Below, piece by piece: positions 7,028 through 9,328 of a DNA stretch of 9,328 nucleotides. The notes below the pieces were generated by a model that made no database searches, was not told the DNA's origin, and was given only the letters and a program-made list of their open reading frames with translations. Origin of the DNA: a bacterium. Its GTDB lineage: Bacteria; Planctomycetota; JACOTG01; JAUIME01. Both the position numbers and the translations under genes were made by a program. Each line of letters begins with the position of its first letter. Within the stretch, counting starts at the first letter, position 1. The stretch is taken from contig JAUIME010000148.1 in NCBI GenBank assembly GCA_030433195.1, forward strand, positions 1 through 9,328, given 5' to 3'.

Positions 7028-7059
7028 CGCGTCTCCCGCTTTTCGTCATGCCACCCCGT

Positions 7060-7080
7060 CTCCCGGTGTCTCGCCGGGGG
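7060..7080 (+). promoter_or_regulatory. G/C-rich hairpin in the leader of the LON-domain gene
   Basis: CTCCCGG (7060-7066) and CCGGGGG (7074-7080) pair over seven positions (six Watson-Crick, one T-G wobble) around a seven-base loop. It sits about 26 bases into the predicted transcript and 50 bases before the start codon. No T-run follows, so it is not a standard terminator. It may stabilise the RNA or affect translation, or have no role. Confidence 0.4.
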
Positions 7081-7120
7081 GATTTCGCGCGCGTTCGCGT
7101 TTCGTGACGTGCGCTGCAAC

Positions 7121-7125
7121 GAGGA
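7121..7125 (+). promoter_or_regulatory. Ribosome binding site of the LON-domain gene
   Basis: GAGGA lies four bases before ATG 7130. This choice of start is better than the in-frame GTG at 7109, which has no SD and would add only seven residues (starting MRCNEER). Confidence 0.6.
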
Positions 7126-7129
7126 ACGC

Positions 7130-7834
7130 ATGCGTATTCATCCCGATCTGGACGATCGTCGTATCATCGCCCCGCTCGTCGCGTGGTCCGAGGGCGTGTT
7201 GTTGCCGGGGGCTTGCGCCCGCGTCGACGTTCATGGCGCGTGGTCGCATCGAGCCACGCTCGGCCGCGTCGGCCCCGAACGGATCGCCGTGGGGTCGCCG
7301 CGTCTCGCGATGCGGGCCGGCGACGCGCGCGATCCGAGCTCGACCGCCGTCTGCCTCGGTCGCATCGAGGGCATGGAGATCGTATCGCGAAGCCGCGGGC
7401 TCGTGATTCGACGGCGATTGCTCGTGCGCGGGATCGCGCGCGGTCGTCTCGTCGAGGAGATCGCGGCCCGCCCGATGCGGATCGCGCGAATCGAGCGGTT
7501 GGACGAGGTCGAGTCGGTGTCTCCGATCGCGGAGTTCGCGCGGCGCGAGCTCTTGTCGGCGCTGCGGCAGTTACTCGACCTCGCGCCCGAGACGGCTCTG
7601 TTGTGGGACCGCTTGCGAGAGCTCGACGCGCCGCTCGACGTGCTCACCGACGACCTCGCGACGCGGCTGCCGATTCCCGTGGACGTGCGTCGGGATCTCC
7701 TCGCCGAGTCGCGCATCGCGCGTCGTGCGGCGCGGCTCGCGACGGCGATCGGACGTCTCGCGTGGCGCGTCGTCGCCGATTCCGAACCCGTGCTCGAACC
7801 GGCCGCGGCAGCGACGCGCTCGGCCCGCTTCTGA
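7130..7834 (+). CDS. Stand-alone LON substrate-binding-domain protein
   Basis: A 234-residue cytoplasmic protein resembling the N-terminal substrate-recognition domain of Lon protease. Visible landmarks are GVLLPG (22-27), at the place of the conserved v-L-x-P-G near the start of Lon N-domains; CLGRIEGMEIV (75-85), like the G-x-v-a-x-I strand; and LLVRGIARGRLVEEI (97-111), like the L-V-x-G-x-x-R-x-R motif. A helical C-terminal half ends in LPIPVDVRRDLLAE (180-193) and Arg-rich helices, like the Lon pattern L-x-x-x-x-x-x-K-Q-x-L-L-E. There is no AAA+ ATPase and no Ser-Lys protease domain, so it cannot be a protease by itself. Related short LON-domain proteins are common and mostly uncharacterised; an adaptor or chaperone-like role is inference. 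Similarity is moderate. It has its own promoter and leader hairpin. An inverted repeat 24 bases after the stop may serve as its 3' end. Confidence 0.75.
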   Translation: MRIHPDLDDRRIIAPLVAWSEGVLLPGACARVDVHGAWSHRATLGRVGPERIAVGSPRLAMRAGDARDPSSTAVCLGRIEGMEIVSRSRGLVIRRRLLVRGIARGRLVEEIAARPMRIARIERLDEVESVSPIAEFARRELLSALRQLLDLAPETALLWDRLRELDAPLDVLTDDLATRLPIPVDVRRDLLAESRIARRAARLATAIGRLAWRVVADSEPVLEPAAAATRSARF

Positions 7835-7857
7835 CGCTGTCGTTCGATGGCCGCGAT

Positions 7858-7891
7858 CCGAGGCGCGGTTCCGTTCGGGATGCGGCCTCGG
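7858..7891 (+). repeat. 7-bp perfect inverted repeat abutting the symporter -10 box
   Basis: CCGAGGC (7858-7864) and GCCTCGG (7885-7891) are perfect inverted copies separated by 20 bases. The right arm touches the TATAAT box, and the weak -35 region lies between the arms. It could be an operator for a repressor of the symporter gene. It could instead be a stem at the 3' end of the LON-domain transcript, though no T-run follows. Confidence 0.5.
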
Positions 7892-7897
7892 TATAAT
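7869..7897 (+). promoter_or_regulatory. Sigma70-like promoter of the symporter, strong -10 and weak -35
   Basis: TATAAT at 7892-7897 is a perfect -10 box. At the ideal 17-base distance lies TTCCGT (7869-7874), which matches the -35 consensus at only two positions. No extended -10 TG is present. Such a promoter may need an activator, or be tuned by the overlapping inverted repeat. Predicted start is near 7904, about 68 bases before the TTG start codon. Confidence 0.55.
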
Positions 7898-7958
7898 CGT
7901 CGCGAGTCGGTCGGCGCGGGCGAGCGGATCGGCGACGTCCCCCGCGGAACCCCGATCC

Positions 7959-7962
7959 GGAG
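7959..7962 (+). promoter_or_regulatory. Ribosome binding site of the symporter
   Basis: GGAG lies nine bases before TTG 7972. The symporter frame has a stop at 7894-7896 and no ATG or GTG between that stop and 7972, so this site and TTG define the start. Confidence 0.6.
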
Positions 7963-7971
7963 CGACACGAC

Positions 7972-9328
7972 TTGGCCGCGCAGACGGCGACCCCCACGAC
8001 CTTCGTCGATACGATCGAAGCGGCGTTGACCGCGTTCTCGTCGTTTCTGTGGAATTGGCCGATCGCGATCCTGCTCATCGGCGGCGGCGTCGTGTTCCTC
8101 GCGATCAGTCGCGGTGTGCCGCTGCGGTACTTCGGGCACGCGATCGCCATCCTCCGCGGGCGCTACGACGACCCCGACGACCCGGGACAGATCAGCCACT
8201 TTCGCGCGTTGTCGAGTGCGCTCGCGGCGACGGTCGGCATGGGCAACATCAGCGGAGTCGCGGTGGCCATCGCCACCGGAGGTCCCGGCGCTCTGTTCTG
8301 GATGTGGGTGAGCGCGTTCGTCGGAATGGGCACGAAGTTCTTCACGTGCACGCTCGCGATCCTCTACCGTGGCCGCGACGAGACCGGCGAGGTGCAGGGC
8401 GGGCCGATGTACACGATCGTCGAGGGCCTCGGCCCGAAGTTTCGGCCGCTCGCGATTTGGTTCAGCCTGGCCGGCCTCGTCGGATGCCTCGCCATCGTGC
8501 AGTCCAATCAACTCACTCAGATCCTGCGCGACGAGGTGTTCGCGCCGCGCGGATGGTTCACGGCCGAGCCCGTCGTCGGCGATGCTCTCGTCGCCGTCGT
8601 GATCATGATGGCGGTCGCCATCGTGATCTTCGGCGGGATCCAGCGCATCGCGCTCGTGGCGTCGCGCCTGGTGCCCGGAATGGTCGTCTTGTACATGATC
8701 GCCGCGGCCGTCATCCTCGTGCAGCACGCGGGCGAGTTGCCGGCGATGTTCGGACTCGTCGTGCGCGACGCGTTCACGGGAGAGGCGGTGAAGGGCGGGG
8801 CCGTCGGCGCCGTGATCCTGCTCGGCGTGCGTCGCGCCGCGTTCAGCAACGAAGCCGGCGTCGGTACCGAGGCGCTCGCGCACGGCGCCGCGCGTACGAA
8901 GGAGCCCGTCCGCGAAGGACTCGTGGCGATGCTCGGTCCCGCGATCGACACGCTCATCGTGTGCAACGCGACCGCGTTCGTGATCCTCGCGTCGGGACTC
9001 TGGCAAGGGGACTCGGGCGCCGACGGGGTCACGCTCACGGCGCGTGCGTTCGAATCGGGACTGCCGGGCTTCGGGACGACGCTGCTCGTCGTTGCGGTGC
9101 TGTGCTTCAGCTTCTCGACGATGCTCGGCTACTCGTATTACGGGTGCAAGTGCGCGGCGTTCCTGTTCGGGGTGCGCTCGCGCTCCTGGTACAACGCCTT
9201 CTACGTCGTCATGCTCGGCGTCGGTTCGATGATGTCGCTCGGTGCGGTGCTCGACCTCATCGACGCGGTGTTCGCACTCATGGCGATCCCGACGATGGTG
9301 TCGGCTCTCCTCCTGTCGCCTCGGGTGC
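7972..9328 (+). CDS. Sodium:alanine/glycine symporter, AGCS family (3' truncated by window)
   Basis: A polytopic inner-membrane carrier that imports alanine, glycine or related small amino acids with sodium. 452 codons are visible, close to the full family length, and the end lies outside the window. Residues 103-118 (GGPGALFWMWVSAFVG) fit the family signature GGx[GA]2[LIVM]FWMW exactly. ATVGMGNISGVAVAI (86-100) matches the first substrate/sodium-binding region. AFSNEAGVGTEALAHGAA and GLVAMLGPAIDT, near bases 8838-8960, are the other conserved blocks. FSTMLGYSYYG, near 9113-9145, is the conserved unwound helix. Two positions differ from the forms I know: the Glu in T-K-F-x-E after the signature is Thr125, and the Glu after SYYG is Cys. 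Start: TTG with GGAG nine bases upstream, since the frame offers no ATG or GTG. It has its own promoter overlapping an inverted repeat. Confidence 0.93.
   Translation, partial: MAAQTATPTTFVDTIEAALTAFSSFLWNWPIAILLIGGGVVFLAISRGVPLRYFGHAIAILRGRYDDPDDPGQISHFRALSSALAATVGMGNISGVAVAIATGGPGALFWMWVSAFVGMGTKFFTCTLAILYRGRDETGEVQGGPMYTIVEGLGPKFRPLAIWFSLAGLVGCLAIVQSNQLTQILRDEVFAPRGWFTAEPVVGDALVAVVIMMAVAIVIFGGIQRIALVASRLVPGMVVLYMIAAAVILVQHAGELPAMFGLVVRDAFTGEAVKGGAVGAVILLGVRRAAFSNEAGVGTEALAHGAARTKEPVREGLVAMLGPAIDTLIVCNATAFVILASGLWQGDSGADGVTLTARAFESGLPGFGTTLLVVAVLCFSFSTMLGYSYYGCKCAAFLFGVRSRSWYNAFYVVMLGVGSMMSLGAVLDLIDAVFALMAIPTMVSALLLSPRV

Noticed and set aside
6900..7049. N-terminal 50-codon extension of the Nudix frame
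   Set aside because: Arg/Pro-rich and without family similarity. It crosses the opposite-strand promoter, and the ATG at 6899 has a good SD.
7231..9006. A 591-codon minus-strand frame running through the LON-domain gene, the intergenic promoter and the symporter
   Set aside because: It is low-complexity Arg/His/Asp sequence, and it crosses two recognisable plus-strand genes and their promoter. It is a composition shadow.
1..9328. Mobile elements, CRISPR arrays, tRNA or rRNA genes, defence genes
   Set aside because: I looked for terminal repeats, regular spacer arrays, tRNA-like cloverleaf ends and typical nuclease, transposase or methylase motifs and saw none.

Overview
The window is a 9.3 kb stretch of a GC-rich bacterial chromosome (about 60-68% GC in the segments I hand-counted). 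It looks chromosomal: I see no integrase, transposase, phage gene, tRNA or CRISPR repeat. The mix of a bacterial CarB, a very large membrane-anchored protein built from carboxypeptidase-regulatory-like beta-sandwich repeats, and an AGCS-type symporter would suit Planctomycetota or a similar GC-rich, envelope-complex lineage. That assignment is only a guess from gene content.

Layout. (1) Positions 1-2692, plus strand, hold a tightly packed trio: the 3' end of carB (1-678), a beta-hydroxyacid (3-hydroxyisobutyrate-type) dehydrogenase (681-1670) and a DMT/EamA-type 10-TM permease (1667-2692). The first junction has a 2-base gap and the second is an ATGA overlap, so the three are probably cotranscribed. 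(2) A clean sigma70-like promoter (2689-2717), whose -35 box includes the permease stop codon, opens a monocistronic gene for a 1180-residue membrane-anchored protein (2789-6331) with eleven beta-sandwich repeats and no cysteine. (3) A Nudix hydrolase of the ADP-ribose pyrophosphatase type lies on the minus strand (6351-6899), tail to tail with the giant gene and only 19 bases away. (4) A second sigma70-like promoter (6999-7027) and a leader with a G/C-rich hairpin precede a stand-alone LON substrate-binding-domain protein (7130-7834). (5) A third promoter, with a perfect TATAAT at 7892-7897 abutting the right arm of a 7-bp inverted repeat, leads to a TTG-initiated sodium:alanine/glycine symporter (AGCS family). 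That gene starts at 7972 and runs off the end of the window.

How the parts relate. No single pathway ties the window together. CarB supplies carbamoyl phosphate for pyrimidines and arginine. The dehydrogenase and permease are accessory metabolic genes coupled to it. The Nudix enzyme would hydrolyse nucleoside-diphosphate sugars such as ADP-ribose. The LON-domain protein is probably a substrate-recognition or adaptor protein without its own protease. The symporter imports small amino acids. The least ordinary gene is the eleven-repeat envelope protein, whose repeats carry variable Met/Gly-rich or helical inserts at the same place in the fold. I did not find a convincing new multi-gene system.
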